Shown in pieces: positions 25,351 through 35,322 of a DNA stretch of 64,000 bases (position 1 is the stretch's first letter; each line of letters opens with the position of its first letter). Under the pieces are notes generated by a model. That model searched no databases. It was not told the DNA's origin and saw only the letters and a list, made by a program, of their open reading frames with translations. Source of the DNA: Ruminiclostridium hungatei (lineage in GTDB: Bacteria > Bacillota > Clostridia > Acetivibrionales > DSM-1351); NCBI RefSeq assembly GCF_002051585.1, contig NZ_MZGX01000025.1, positions 30,483 through 94,482 on the forward strand, written 5' to 3'. Made by a program: the position numbers and the translations under genes.

Positions 25351-28062
25351 TTGAAATCACAGATAGCCATAAAACAATCAACAATAAGCGGTCTGATACT
25401 TGGAATATTTTTTCTCATAGCGGCCTTGCTCATAGGAAGCATCGTTTACATGCGGTCCAGCATACAGGCAGAACAGGCTGCCGAGCGGCGGAGAACGGAG
25501 TTCAAACAGTTGGGCATAGACCTGGCGGATGCTTCGGACTATCTGACGGATGAAGCCCGGAAATATGCCATCACCACAGACCTGGTTCATTTGCAGAGGT
25601 ATTGGGAGGAGATAAACAACACCCAGACCCGTGACAAGGTAATACTCAAGCTAAAGGAGCTGGAATCCCCCGAGCAGGAGCTGGAATTGCTGGCAAAGGC
25701 AAAACAGCACTCTGATGCATTGGTAAATACGGAAAGACAGTCCATGAGGCTGGTACTGGAAGCTCTGGAGGTGCCGGAGGCACGCATGGCTCCCGAGGTG
25801 GCGGCCTATCAGTTGTCTCAGGCCGAAAAAATACTGGGCAGCGCAGAAAAGCTTGATAAGGCAAGGGAGATAATGTTTGACGCGCAGTACGATTCAGACA
25901 AGAAAGAGATCATGGAGCCCATAGCCAGGTTTCAGGAAGTCATGAATGCCCGTCTGGAAAATGAGCTGGAGGCTGCCAGAAGTGCCACTGCAAATGCCGC
26001 TGTGGTACAGATAGTGCTGGCGCTGATTATAATATGCGCCATAGCGCTGCTGATAAGCACCTTGTTCAAATATGTCACATATCCTGTAAACAGCTATACA
26101 AGACTCCTGAGAAATTTTTCCTTTGAGGATGACAAGTTCAGTCTGAAGCCGGAGGGAACTCTGGAGCTTCAGCAGTTGGCCAATACCTTCAATGAACTTT
26201 ATTTTTCCTTTCATGATGAGCTGCAGAAGAGAAGGGAAGCCGAAAAAACCATGAGGTCCGCAAAAGAGGAGGCTGAGCTTGCAAACAACGCAAAAAGTGA
26301 ATTTCTGGCCAGTATGTCCCATGAAATCAGGACGCCTCTCAATACCATCATCGGATACCAGTTCCTTTTGAATGAGACTTATCTTGAGGCCAGGCAGAAG
26401 GAGTACTGCGACAAGATTGGAATGGTGGCGAGTAACCTGCTGGGTCTGATAAACGGCATACTGGATTTTTCAAAAATAGAAGCCGGGAAAATGCTGCTTG
26501 AAAGTGTTGAATTCAATATAGTTCAGGCAGTACAGGACATATATGGAATGGTGGGGGTGGAGGCCGGAAGAAGAGGGCTTGAACTGAGGCTGAACCTGGG
26601 CGAAAACATACCTGGGCTTTTGACAGGTGACGTTACGCGACTCAAGCAGGTTATGCTGAACCTGCTGTCAAATGCAATAAAGTTTACGGAAAAAGGCTCA
26701 ATAACCATCGGTCTTGATTGCAAGCCGGGAAGCAACAGTTCTGTGCTGGCATGTATAAGTGTTGAAGACACAGGTATTGGAATATCCCAGGAGCAGGTGG
26801 CTGTCATATTTGACCACTTTACCCAGGGAGATGCTTCAACAACCAGAAAATATGGAGGCACGGGGCTGGGGCTGGCTATCTGCAAAAGAATTGCAGAATT
26901 GATGAACGGTACGATAGAGGTTGCCAGTGAACCGGGAAAGGGCTCCTGCTTCAGATTTTCAGCCGAACTTGCAGTTCCTGACCATTTGCTCGGCGCTGAG
27001 GGGGAAAAAGAGAAAGGCCCTGTATGCAGCAGCTTTATAAACAAAAGGGTGCTCCTGGTTGAGGACAATGAAATAAACCTGCTGATGACAAAGGAAATAT
27101 TAAACGGCATGGGCTTCGAGGCTTATCTTGCGGACAGCGGGCAGGCCGCCGTCAAACTTGCCGGCAAATACAAATTTGATGTTATACTTATGGATATAAG
27201 AATGCCCGGCATGGATGGGTATGAGACAACCAGAAAAATACGGCAGATGGAGGCCTGTGGAGAAATACCCGAAACACCCATAATCGCACTTACCGCCGAT
27301 GCAGTGGACGGAGTGGCTGAAAAAGCCCAAACAGCGGGTATGAATGGCTTTTTGACCAAGCCCTTGTACCCTTCGAAGCTTGCTCAGATGCTGTGGCAGT
27401 TTATAGGTTCTGACGGCAGTGGGGCGGAAGAGCTTGGGAAGGCGTACTCTGAAGCCGAAAATGAGGAGTACTGCAGCTATGAAGCGGGAAGCGGCGTTTT
27501 TGAAAGAGGTATTGCAAAATTAGGGGGGAACCGGAAGCGGTATGCGGGGATACTGGGAGTCTTCATTGAAGGGCATAGTGCCGACGGAGAAAAAATATTG
27601 TCCCTGTACCGGTCAAAAAAGAATGCGGAACTGGGAGAGGCGGTGCACAGGCTGAAGGGACTGACAGGAAGCCTGGGGGCAAATGAGCTGTATGAAATGT
27701 GTCAAAAGCTGGAGGTTCTTCTGAAGGCTCACGCCCCCAAAAGGCAGATAATCAATATTATGGAGCGCATTGCTTCAGAGTTGGGTGCTCTTTGCAAACA
27801 GGCTGCAATTCTGATTGAAACAGAGGCTGGGACACAGGCGGACACCGCCGGAGATCCTGCGGTGAATTTTTCAGATGTGATTGCCAATCTTATGAATTAC
27901 GTGGTAATAGCAGATTCGGAGGCAAAGGATTATTTTATGGAAAACAGCGGTGTCATTAAAGGAAACCTGGATCAGGAAACCTTCTCACAATTGAAGAAGG
28001 CCATTATGGAGTTTGACTTTGAACAGGCCGAGCTGTATCTGGGAGGAATTCCGGCCGGATAG
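25351..28062 (+). CDS. Membrane hybrid sensor histidine kinase with receiver and Hpt domains
   Basis: The protein is about 903 residues. Membrane segments at about 12-35 and 210-235 bracket an extracellular helical sensor region. Then come a linker, HisKA with SMSHEIRTPLN (His about 324), HATPase (NLLSNAIKF, DTGIGI, GTGLGLAI), a receiver domain with Asp 615 in LMDIRMPG, and a C-terminal Hpt domain with His 766 in AVHRLKG. This is a full phosphorelay in one chain. The TTG start is chosen because GGAGGTG lies 5 bases upstream. The response regulator at 28118 is its likely output. Confidence 0.9.
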   Translation: MKSQIAIKQSTISGLILGIFFLIAALLIGSIVYMRSSIQAEQAAERRRTEFKQLGIDLADASDYLTDEARKYAITTDLVHLQRYWEEINNTQTRDKVILKLKELESPEQELELLAKAKQHSDALVNTERQSMRLVLEALEVPEARMAPEVAAYQLSQAEKILGSAEKLDKAREIMFDAQYDSDKKEIMEPIARFQEVMNARLENELEAARSATANAAVVQIVLALIIICAIALLISTLFKYVTYPVNSYTRLLRNFSFEDDKFSLKPEGTLELQQLANTFNELYFSFHDELQKRREAEKTMRSAKEEAELANNAKSEFLASMSHEIRTPLNTIIGYQFLLNETYLEARQKEYCDKIGMVASNLLGLINGILDFSKIEAGKMLLESVEFNIVQAVQDIYGMVGVEAGRRGLELRLNLGENIPGLLTGDVTRLKQVMLNLLSNAIKFTEKGSITIGLDCKPGSNSSVLACISVEDTGIGISQEQVAVIFDHFTQGDASTTRKYGGTGLGLAICKRIAELMNGTIEVASEPGKGSCFRFSAELAVPDHLLGAEGEKEKGPVCSSFINKRVLLVEDNEINLLMTKEILNGMGFEAYLADSGQAAVKLAGKYKFDVILMDIRMPGMDGYETTRKIRQMEACGEIPETPIIALTADAVDGVAEKAQTAGMNGFLTKPLYPSKLAQMLWQFIGSDGSGAEELGKAYSEAENEEYCSYEAGSGVFERGIAKLGGNRKRYAGILGVFIEGHSADGEKILSLYRSKKNAELGEAVHRLKGLTGSLGANELYEMCQKLEVLLKAHAPKRQIINIMERIASELGALCKQAAILIETEAGTQADTAGDPAVNFSDVIANLMNYVVIADSEAKDYFMENSGVIKGNLDQETFSQLKKAIMEFDFEQAELYLGGIPAG

Positions 28063-28117
28063 CGGCAGACGGGCTTAAAATGAGGAGATAATCGAGCAGA
28101 TAATAGGGGAGATAATA

Positions 28118-29221
28118 ATGTATAGTGTTTTGCTTGTTGATGACGATCTTGCTGCTTTGTATATGCTTAAAAGATTTAAAAAATGGGGGGAATACGGCTT
28201 TTCGCTTGAAGGTGAGGCCTGTGACGGAAAGGAAGCTCTCAGGAAGCTGTCCGGAAAGGAATATGATCTCATAATTACCGATATAAAGATGCCCGGCATG
28301 GACGGAATCGAGTTTGTTCAGGAACTGAGAAGCAGGAAGGATGACACCTGTATTGTATTTTGGAGCACCCACAGTGATTTTCAGTTTGCCAGGCAGGGTA
28401 TCAGGTTCGGAGTGTTTGAATATATGACAAAACCTCTGGAAGAGGCGGCCTTAACCGATATTCTGGTCAGGGCGGGAGCTTTCATCTCTGAAAAGAAGGC
28501 CCGGGAGGAAAGGCTGAAAAGCTCAGGTAAAGCACAGGAGGAAGATAATGGTATTTATTATCCGGTAGATCATGAAAATCTCATTATTTCATATATTCTT
28601 ACTGCCGACCCGCGTTTGAAGAAGGCGACGGCTGAAACCTTCAGCGGAATGTGCAATCTGTACGACGGTGACAGCGGAAAAGTACGAGTGCTGGCAAATA
28701 CCCTGCTGTATAATATAAAAACCAGGATTGACGAGAAGTTTCCGTGGCTTAAAAAGGTTGAAGGGCTTGTTGTCTCGGGAGGAATTACGGGCTCGGGCGG
28801 AATTTCCTCCCTGGAAGAAGAATTTTCTGCACAGCTTTCGGAAATAAAGGAAAAAATCCTGAAATACCAGTTGAATCATTCCGACAGTATTATAAGGAGA
28901 ATCTGCCAGTGTGTTATTGACAACATTGAGAGTGAGGTAAACCTGGAGTCCATTGCCAACGAGGTTCACATCAGCAAGGACTATGTGGGGAAGCTTTTCA
29001 AGCAGAAGGTAATGTGCAATTTTAATGACTATGTGACGAAAATGAAAATGGAACATGCAAAATACCTTATCCTGTCCGGGAATTTAAAGAACTATGAAAT
29101 AAGTGAAAGGCTGGGATATAAAAAGGCTGACTACTTTTCATCCCTGTTTAAGGCATACACTGGTTTGACACCTAGCGAATATAAAAAATGCAATTCTCAA
29201 GATGCAGAATTGCAGATTTAG
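28118..29221 (+). CDS. AraC-type response regulator
   Basis: The protein is 367 residues. The N-terminal receiver domain carries VDDD (about 7-9), phosphoacceptor Asp in IITDIKMPG (residue 55) and Lys in MTKPLE (about 106). A middle region of unknown role spans about 150-260. The C-terminal AraC/XylS helix-turn-helix pair is at about 265-362 (ESIANEVHISKDYVGKLFK and ISERLGYKKADYFSSLFKAYTGLTPSEYKK). This YesN-type architecture is typical of clostridial two-component systems controlling transport or degradation genes. It lies 55 bases after the hybrid kinase, so they form a system. The next genes downstream are the urea transporter genes. Confidence 0.92.
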   Translation: MYSVLLVDDDLAALYMLKRFKKWGEYGFSLEGEACDGKEALRKLSGKEYDLIITDIKMPGMDGIEFVQELRSRKDDTCIVFWSTHSDFQFARQGIRFGVFEYMTKPLEEAALTDILVRAGAFISEKKAREERLKSSGKAQEEDNGIYYPVDHENLIISYILTADPRLKKATAETFSGMCNLYDGDSGKVRVLANTLLYNIKTRIDEKFPWLKKVEGLVVSGGITGSGGISSLEEEFSAQLSEIKEKILKYQLNHSDSIIRRICQCVIDNIESEVNLESIANEVHISKDYVGKLFKQKVMCNFNDYVTKMKMEHAKYLILSGNLKNYEISERLGYKKADYFSSLFKAYTGLTPSEYKKCNSQDAELQI

Positions 29222-29281
29222 GGGGTAAAATTACTTTTTTTTGGTGTTTTTTATTTGTGGGTATAAAGGTATCATAAATGT

Positions 29282-29403
29282 AAGGAACCAAACGACATTT
29301 TAAAAGGTTCCTTGAACTTAATAGTTTATGTAGCTAAGGCGCTATGAGAAATGAGATTTCCACAGGCAATGTCCGCGGAATCCATGGCTTATAGCGTTTT
29401 TTG
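29282..29403 (+). promoter_or_regulatory. Structured leader of the urt operon: hairpin plus long terminator-like stem-loop
   Basis: The 340-base gap before urtA contains two hairpins. The first is AAGGAACC (29282-29289) with GGTTCCTT (29306-29313). The second is a 60-base stem-loop (about 29340-29397): CGCTAT near its start pairs with ATAGCG near its end, inner GATTTCC pairs with GGAATC, and TTTTTTG follows. This looks like an attenuation region for the urea genes. It matches no riboswitch class I can name. The remaining 160 bases before urtA show no other clear structure. Confidence 0.55.
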
Positions 29404-29562
29404 TCAATCTCCCGGACAATATCAACAGGGCTGTTATCCGGGGCTTGACGGCAGCTTGGAACAACGTAAATATACATTTATGGCCATAAATTGTATGTAT
29501 TTATCTACTAGCGGTTTTATACCACAGGGAAAAAATCCGAAAATTGAAAGGTGGTCAAAATT

Positions 29563-30804
29563 ATGAAAAAGAAATGGTTAGCGCTTGGCTTAAGTATATC
29601 AATAGCATTATCGGCATTATTGGGAGGCTGCGGCAGCAGCTCCACCTCAGGGTCAGGAGATTCCTCCTCGGCACAGCAGGCAGCAGGTGACACAATCAAG
29701 GTGGGAATTCTGCATTCCTTGAGCGGAACCATGGCAATCAGCGAGGTATCCGTGAAGGATGCTGAAATGATGGCAATTGAAGAAATAAATGCCTCAGGCG
29801 GAGTTCTGGGAAAGAAAATAGAGCCTGTTATAGAAGACGGTGCGTCCGACTGGCCAAAGTTTGCTGAGAAGGCCAAGAAGCTCCTGCAGAACGACAAAGT
29901 GGCAACTGTATTCGGCTGCTGGACCTCAGCCAGCAGAAAGGCGGTATTGCCGGTATTTGAAGAAAACAACGGACTTTTATGGTATCCGGTTCAGTATGAG
30001 GGTATGGAATCCTCACCCAATATCTTCTATTCGGGAGCCGCTCCAAATCAGCAGATTGTTCCCGCTGTGGAATGGCTGCTGCAAAACAAGGGTAAAAAGT
30101 TCTTCCTGCTTGGTTCCGACTACGTATTCCCAAGAACTGCAAACAAGATTATAAAAGCTCAGCTTGCCGCACAGGGCGGTGAATTGATAGCAGAGGAGTA
30201 CACCCCCCTGGGACATACGGACTACAGTACAATTGTCAATAAAATCAAGGCGGCAAAGCCCGACGTGGTATTCAACACCCTTAACGGAGACAGTAATGTT
30301 GCATTCTTTAAGGAACTTAAGGCATCAGGCATAACAGCAAAGGATCTGACCACCTGTTCCGTAAGTGTTGCCGAGGAGGAAATAAGAGGTATAGGCGCCG
30401 ATAATATGGTGGGGCATCTGGTATCCTGGAACTATTATCAGACAACAGACACTCCTGAAAACAAGACGTTCGTTGAAAAGTACAAGGCTAAATACGGCGC
30501 GGACCGTGTAACAGACGACCCCATAGAAGCTGCGTACATAAATGTATACCTTTGGGCTGAAGCAGTTAAAAAGGCAGGCTCCACCGAGGTGGCAAAGGTT
30601 AAGGAAGCTGCAAAGGGCCTGGAATTCAAAGCTCCCGAGGGAACTGTAAAAATTGAAGGTGAAAACCAGCATATATGGAAACCTGTAAGGATAGGTGAAG
30701 TACAGCCGGACGGACTTATAAAGGAAATCTGGAGTACAGCCGAAAGTGTCAAGCCGGACCCGTATCTTAAATCCTACGACTGGGCAAAGGGCTTAAGCAA
30801 CTGA
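29563..30804 (+). CDS. urtA: Urea ABC transporter substrate-binding lipoprotein
   Basis: The protein is 413 residues. The lipoprotein signal ends in LLGGC with lipidated Cys at about residue 22, followed by a Ser/Gly-rich linker. The mature part is a type I periplasmic-binding fold of the UrtA/FmdD class: [34 protein letters not shown] and [16 protein letters not shown] are characteristic. It captures urea (or short-chain amides in homologues) outside the cell for UrtBCDE. The ATG at 29563 follows GAAAGGTGG. It is the first gene of the urea operon. Confidence 0.93.
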   Translation: MKKKWLALGLSISIALSALLGGCGSSSTSGSGDSSSAQQAAGDTIKVGILHSLSGTMAISEVSVKDAEMMAIEEINASGGVLGKKIEPVIEDGASDWPKFAEKAKKLLQNDKVATVFGCWTSASRKAVLPVFEENNGLLWYPVQYEGMESSPNIFYSGAAPNQQIVPAVEWLLQNKGKKFFLLGSDYVFPRTANKIIKAQLAAQGGELIAEEYTPLGHTDYSTIVNKIKAAKPDVVFNTLNGDSNVAFFKELKASGITAKDLTTCSVSVAEEEIRGIGADNMVGHLVSWNYYQTTDTPENKTFVEKYKAKYGADRVTDDPIEAAYINVYLWAEAVKKAGSTEVAKVKEAAKGLEFKAPEGTVKIEGENQHIWKPVRIGEVQPDGLIKEIWSTAESVKPDPYLKSYDWAKGLSN

Positions 30805-30820
30805 TAGAAATAAAATGACC

Positions 30821-30877
30821 GTACAAACTTGCGCAGATGGGCTGTCACAAAGACATCTCCGTCTGCGCAAGCTGTAC
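30821..30877 (+). repeat. Stable intercistronic hairpin between urtA and urtB
   Basis: CTTGCGCAGA pairs perfectly with TCTGCGCAAG, extended by GTAC/GTAC and GG/CC pairs, with an approximately 20-base loop. No T-run follows, so it is more likely a transcript-stabilising or processing hairpin than a terminator. Confidence 0.6.
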
Positions 30878-30933
30878 CGTCGCAGGCTGAAGCTTTTGCC
30901 CGGCCTTTCAAATAAAGGGAAAGGGGGATTTTA

Positions 30934-31839
30934 ATGAGTACTTATTTATTGCAGATTTTTAACGGTATAAGTGTCAGTTCAATCTTAATGCTGGCCGCTT
31001 TGGGGCTGGCAATAACCTTCGGGCTGATGAAAATCATAAATATGGCCCACGGAGAGCTTATAATGATTGGCGCCTATGTAACCTATATGATACAGAATGT
31101 ATTTATACAGTATATGGATAAGAGTGTCTTTGATTTATATTATATTGCGGCCCTGCCGTGTGCGTTTGTTGTGGCGGCGCTGGTAGGCTACCTGCTTGAA
31201 ATAACCATAATAAAAAGACTTTACGGAAGGCCGCTGGACAGTCTGCTTGCCACCTGGGGAGTCAGTCTTATACTGCAGCAGATGGCCAGAAGCATTTTCG
31301 GAGCCCCCAATGTGGATGTAAGAAGCCCTGTATGGCTGGATGGAGGGCTGGTGCTGGGAGATGTCCAGCTTCCCTACAAAAGGCTGTTCATTATCGGCCT
31401 GGTTATATTGTCCATAGCAGGAGTGTATATTTTCCTGTACCGGACAGCTTACGGCAGAAGAATAAGGGCCGTCATGCAGAACAGGCCTATGGCCCAAAGC
31501 ATTGGAATAAATACACGAAAGGTTGACAGCGTGACTTTTTCAATAGGAGCAGGACTGGCGGGTATAGCCGGCTGTGCCTTGACACTGCTGGGTTCCATAG
31601 GCCCCACACTGGGGACTAATTATATAGTTGACACCTTTATGGTGGTGGTGCTTGGGGGAGTGGGCAGGATAGTTGGAACGGTGGCCGGTGCAGGAGCTAT
31701 TGGTGTTGGGAACACTACCTTCGAGTTCTTTACCAATGCGTCGCTGGGCAAGGTGCTTGTGTTTTTAATGGTAATCATTTTCCTCCAGTGGAAGCCCCAG
31801 GGATTTTTTACTATCAACAGCAGAGCATTGGATGAATAA
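30934..31839 (+). CDS. urtB: Urea ABC transporter permease
   Basis: The protein is 301 residues with about eight membrane segments, of the LivH/branched-chain amino acid permease type. Family blocks include LALAITFGLMKIINMAHGE (about 22-40), TWGVSLILQQ (about 107) and the EAA-like loop near RTAYGRRIRAVMQN (about 170-183). With UrtC it forms the membrane channel for urea. The start ATG follows AAAGGGAAAGGGGG. It is separated from urtA by the 30821 hairpin. Confidence 0.92.
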   Translation: MSTYLLQIFNGISVSSILMLAALGLAITFGLMKIINMAHGELIMIGAYVTYMIQNVFIQYMDKSVFDLYYIAALPCAFVVAALVGYLLEITIIKRLYGRPLDSLLATWGVSLILQQMARSIFGAPNVDVRSPVWLDGGLVLGDVQLPYKRLFIIGLVILSIAGVYIFLYRTAYGRRIRAVMQNRPMAQSIGINTRKVDSVTFSIGAGLAGIAGCALTLLGSIGPTLGTNYIVDTFMVVVLGGVGRIVGTVAGAGAIGVGNTTFEFFTNASLGKVLVFLMVIIFLQWKPQGFFTINSRALDE

Positions 31840-31893
31840 GGCTGCGGCCTTATATAATTTATATCGCTGCACGGCAGCGGGATGGGGGGAAAC

Positions 31894-32994
31894 ATGAACC
31901 GGTTTTCTATCGGCAATAAATTTGAACTTGGCAAAAAGAATATGACCATAGTTATAATAATTCTGCTCTTATGCATGGCCCCATTCTTTCTCTCGGATTT
32001 CAGGACCAATCTGCTTGGAAAGTTTGTGGCGTTTGCGATTCTGGCACTGGGAATAGACCTTATATGGGGGTATACAGGAATACTTAGCCTTGGCCATGGA
32101 GTTTATTTCGGACTGGGCGCATATTGTATGGCGATGTACCTGAAGCTTGAGGCCGGAGGAGGCAGGCTCCCGGATTTTATGTCCTGGAGCGGACGCGAAA
32201 CACTGCCCTGGTTCTGGAAACCCTTTGGGGCGGCTCCTATAGCTATTTTCATGGCCTTGTGCCTGCCTGCGCTGATTGCTCTGGCAATAGGCTATCTGAC
32301 CTTTAAGAACAGGATCAGGGGTGTATATTTTTCAATTCTCACACAGGCCCTTTCAATTATTTTTGTGGTGCTTTTTGTGGGACAGCAGGAGCTGACGGGG
32401 GGCACCAACGGCATAACCAATTTTAAAACCATATTTAATTTTTCCCTGGCGGACAACCGGACGAAGCTGTGGCTGTATTATATATCGGTAGCCCTGCTGC
32501 TGCTGGCATTTATATTTTGCAGGTTCATCATAAACAAGCGGGTGGGAAGAGTGTTGATTGCAATCAGGGACGGGGAGAACAGAGCCAGGTTCTCAGGCTA
32601 CAATCCCACGACCTACAAGGTTTTTGTCTATTGCATATCCGCGGTTCTGGCAGGTCTGGCAGGGGCCATATACGTTCCCCAGGTGGGCATCATATCCCCG
32701 GCGGAAATGGGAATTGTTCCGTCCATTGAGATGGTAATATGGGTTGCAATCGGAGGACGAGGCAGCCTCAACGGGGCAATAATAGGAGCAATACTTGTAA
32801 ATCTTATGAAAAGCGGTATAAGTGAAAAATTTCCGGCCGTATGGTCATATTTTATAGGAATAGCTTTTGTAGTGGTAGTTATTTTCATGCCCACCGGGCT
32901 GGTAGGAGCCTTTAACAAGCTCAAGAAAAAGCTCTTCAGTCTTAAAGTCGGCAAAGCCGGTCAATTGGCTCAATCCAATGTGCCGGTCGAATAA
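31894..32994 (+). CDS. urtC: Urea ABC transporter permease
   Basis: The protein is about 366 residues with nine to ten membrane segments, of the LivM type. Motifs include ALGIDLIWGYTGILSLGHG (about 48-66), TGGTNGIT (about 169) and RVLIAIRDGENRARFSGY (about 214). It pairs with UrtB. The ATG at 31894 is preferred over one four codons upstream because the GGGGGG ribosome binding site lies between them. The gene follows urtB by 54 bases. Confidence 0.92.
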   Translation: MNRFSIGNKFELGKKNMTIVIIILLLCMAPFFLSDFRTNLLGKFVAFAILALGIDLIWGYTGILSLGHGVYFGLGAYCMAMYLKLEAGGGRLPDFMSWSGRETLPWFWKPFGAAPIAIFMALCLPALIALAIGYLTFKNRIRGVYFSILTQALSIIFVVLFVGQQELTGGTNGITNFKTIFNFSLADNRTKLWLYYISVALLLLAFIFCRFIINKRVGRVLIAIRDGENRARFSGYNPTTYKVFVYCISAVLAGLAGAIYVPQVGIISPAEMGIVPSIEMVIWVAIGGRGSLNGAIIGAILVNLMKSGISEKFPAVWSYFIGIAFVVVVIFMPTGLVGAFNKLKKKLFSLKVGKAGQLAQSNVPVE

Positions 32995-33023
32995 AATCCA
33001 TACAATAAAACGGAGGTGGAATT

Positions 33024-33779
33024 ATGAATCCGGTTCTTGAAATAAATAATTTGACAATCAGTTTTGATGGTTTTAAAGCTGTCAATAATCTAAGCACGTC
33101 AGTTAAAAAAGGCGACATACACTTTTTTATCGGCCCCAACGGCGCCGGGAAAACAACACTTCTGGACGCTATATGCGGAAGGGTCAAGCCGGCCTCCGGC
33201 AATATAATATTTCATAACGGAAGCGACGTTACCAGGCTCTCGGAACACGAGATAGTGGAGCTTGGAATAGGACGGAAATTCCAGGTGCCCTCGGTGTTCA
33301 ACGGCATCACAATATACGAAAACATGGAACTGGCGGCAGTCAAAGTCAGATCCCTGTACTCATCCCTGTTTACCAAACTTACCAGGGAGCAGAACGAAAG
33401 AATCAAATCCGTATTGAATATAATCGGTTTATATGAGGATAGATATAGAACACCTGCAAAGCTGTCACACGGTCAGAAGCAGTGGCTGGAGATAGGTATG
33501 CTGCTGGTTCAGCAGCCTGAAATAATGCTTCTGGATGAGCCGGTGGCAGGGATGGGAAGAAAGGAAACCGAAAAGACCGGGGAACTGCTGCGGCAAATAT
33601 CCCAACAGTGCTCGGTTGTGGTGGTGGAGCATGACATGGAATTTGTCAGGGAATGTGCCAATACAGTGACTGTGCTTCATGAAGGAGCACTTCTGGATGA
33701 AGGCGATATGGAAAAGGTCCAGAAGAATCCCAGAGTGATAGAGGTATACCTGGGACGGGGAGAACGCGAGAGGTCCTAG
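33024..33779 (+). CDS. urtD: Urea ABC transporter ATP-binding protein
   Basis: The protein is 251 residues of the LivG type. Walker A is GPNGAGKTT (about residue 38), the Q-loop lies near GRKFQVPSVF, the signature is LSHGQKQWLEIG, Walker B is IMLLDEPVAGM, and the H-loop is VVEHDMEF. SHGQ in place of SGGQ is usual for UrtD. It energises urea import together with UrtE. Its ATG follows CGGAGGTGG. Confidence 0.92.
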   Translation: MNPVLEINNLTISFDGFKAVNNLSTSVKKGDIHFFIGPNGAGKTTLLDAICGRVKPASGNIIFHNGSDVTRLSEHEIVELGIGRKFQVPSVFNGITIYENMELAAVKVRSLYSSLFTKLTREQNERIKSVLNIIGLYEDRYRTPAKLSHGQKQWLEIGMLLVQQPEIMLLDEPVAGMGRKETEKTGELLRQISQQCSVVVVEHDMEFVRECANTVTVLHEGALLDEGDMEKVQKNPRVIEVYLGRGERERS

Positions 33780-33828
33780 ACAAATATTCAGGTGTATTGA
33801 TACAGGTACACGGAAAGGGAGGGGCAAT

Positions 33829-34521
33829 ATGCTGGAACTTGACAATGTGAGCAGCTATTACGGTGAAAGTATAATTTTAAAAAATATGAGCATGAAGATT
33901 GAAGCGGGAAAGGTGGTATGCCTGCTGGGCAGGAACGGAGTGGGCAAAACGACCTTTTTAAAAAGCATAATGGGTCTGGTTAAAACTCCCGGGGGAAGCA
34001 TAAAGCTTGAAGGAGAGGAAATTATAAAGATGCCCACCTACAACAGGGCCATAAAAGGAATTGGCTATGTTCCCCAGGGAAGAGATATTTTTCCTCAACT
34101 GAGCGTTTACGAGAATCTGCTGCTGGGGCTGGAAAGAAACCGGGGCAGGGGCACTATCGATGACTCCGTATATGAGCTGTTTCCGGTGGTGAAAACCATG
34201 CTTGGCAGGAAAGGCGGCGATTTGAGCGGAGGACAGCAGCAGCAGCTTGCGATTGCCAGGGCTCTGGTTTCCGGGCCAAAACTGCTGCTGCTGGATGAAC
34301 CCACCGAAGGTATACAGCCTTCCATAATCCAGGATATAGCCAGGGTTATAAGGCACCTTAAGGAGCAGAGGAATATGACAATGGTAATAGTTGAGCAGTA
34401 TCTGGAGTTTGTAATGGAGGTGGCAGACTATTTCTATCTGATAGACAAGGGCAGGATAATAATGGAGGGAAGCACTGCCGATACCGACCCTGATGCAATC
34501 CAGGAAAAGATGGCAATATGA
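33829..34521 (+). CDS. urtE: Urea ABC transporter ATP-binding protein
   Basis: The protein is 230 residues of the LivF type. Walker A is GRNGVGKTT (about residue 34), the signature is LSGGQQQQLAIA (about 132), and Walker B is LLLLDEPTEGIQPS (about 152), where the TEGIQPSIIQ extension is characteristic of UrtE. The ATG follows AAAGGGAGGGG. It completes urtABCDE. The urease genes start 110 bases downstream on the same strand. Confidence 0.93.
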   Translation: MLELDNVSSYYGESIILKNMSMKIEAGKVVCLLGRNGVGKTTFLKSIMGLVKTPGGSIKLEGEEIIKMPTYNRAIKGIGYVPQGRDIFPQLSVYENLLLGLERNRGRGTIDDSVYELFPVVKTMLGRKGGDLSGGQQQQLAIARALVSGPKLLLLDEPTEGIQPSIIQDIARVIRHLKEQRNMTMVIVEQYLEFVMEVADYFYLIDKGRIIMEGSTADTDPDAIQEKMAI

Positions 34522-34631
34522 CTTGCTCCCAGCTCACCTGACGAGGGATGGGGATAAGGAATTATATATAATTGATAAACCGGCAGCCGCATTTGCGGTT
34601 TAAAGCCATATTAAGGCTCAGGAGGTTAACA

Positions 34632-34934
34632 ATGCATTTGACACCGAAGGAAACCGAGAAGCTTATGCTGCATTTTGCAGGCGAATTGGCCAGAAAGAGG
34701 AAGGAAAGAGGGCTGAAGCTCAATTATCCCGAGGCTATTGCCTATATCAGTGCCGAGCTGATGGAAGCCGCGAGAGACGGCAAGACAGTCACCGAATTGA
34801 TGCGTTTTGGTGCACAACTGCTGACTGTGGAGGATGTAATGGAGGGTGTGGATTCAATGATTCATGAGATTCAGATAGAAGCCACCTTCCCCGACGGAAC
34901 AAAGCTGGTGACAGTACACAACCCTATAAGATAG
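34632..34934 (+). CDS. ureA: Urease subunit gamma
   Basis: The protein is 100 residues, exactly the normal length. [30 protein letters not shown] and VTVHNPI are hallmark UreA sequences. It forms the urease (UreABC)3 complex with UreB and UreC. The ATG at 34632 follows AGGAGG with 7 bases of spacing. It is the first structural gene of the urease cluster. Confidence 0.97.
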   Translation: MHLTPKETEKLMLHFAGELARKRKERGLKLNYPEAIAYISAELMEAARDGKTVTELMRFGAQLLTVEDVMEGVDSMIHEIQIEATFPDGTKLVTVHNPIR

Positions 34935-34944
34935 GAGGAGAGCA

Positions 34945-35322
34945 ATGAAGCCCGGAGAGTATTTTATCGAAAACGAGAGTATTGAGCTGAACAGCGGAAG
35001 GCCAACGCTTACAGTCAAGGTGGCCAATACCGGAGACCGGCCGGTTCAGGTGGGGTCTCACTTTCATTTCTTTGAGGTGAACAAGTGCCTTGACTTTGAC
35101 AGAGAGCAGTGCTTTGGAAAGAGGCTTGATATCCCTTCAGGAACTGCCGTCAGATTTGAGCCCGGAGAGGAGAAGGAAGTCACCCTGACTGCCCTGGGGG
35201 GCAATAAGGCGGTGTACGGACTGAACGGACTGACCACAGGCAGCACTCAAGACAGGAGCAGCCTTGACAGCGCTTTGAAAAAAGCGGCCCGACTTGGATT
35301 CAAAGGAGTTGAAAACAAATGA
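34945..35322 (+). CDS. ureB: Urease subunit beta
   Basis: The protein is 125 residues. It carries the conserved [17 protein letters not shown] (about 31-47), [18 protein letters not shown] (about 58-75) and GLNGLTTG. UreB is the second structural subunit of urease. It follows ureA by 10 bases, behind GGAGGAG, and overlaps ureC by 4 bases (ATGA). Confidence 0.97.
   Translation: MKPGEYFIENESIELNSGRPTLTVKVANTGDRPVQVGSHFHFFEVNKCLDFDREQCFGKRLDIPSGTAVRFEPGEEKEVTLTALGGNKAVYGLNGLTTGSTQDRSSLDSALKKAARLGFKGVENK

Noticed and set aside
29340..29403. Guanidine (ykkC) riboswitch before the urea genes
   Set aside because: Expected because guanidine elements sit near urea-type genes, but none of the conserved ykkC segments (such as ACGGCTGGTCCGAGAG) are present.
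30805..30933. Terminator between urtA and urtB
   Set aside because: The stem is strong but no T-run follows, and the downstream genes clearly belong to the same transporter.
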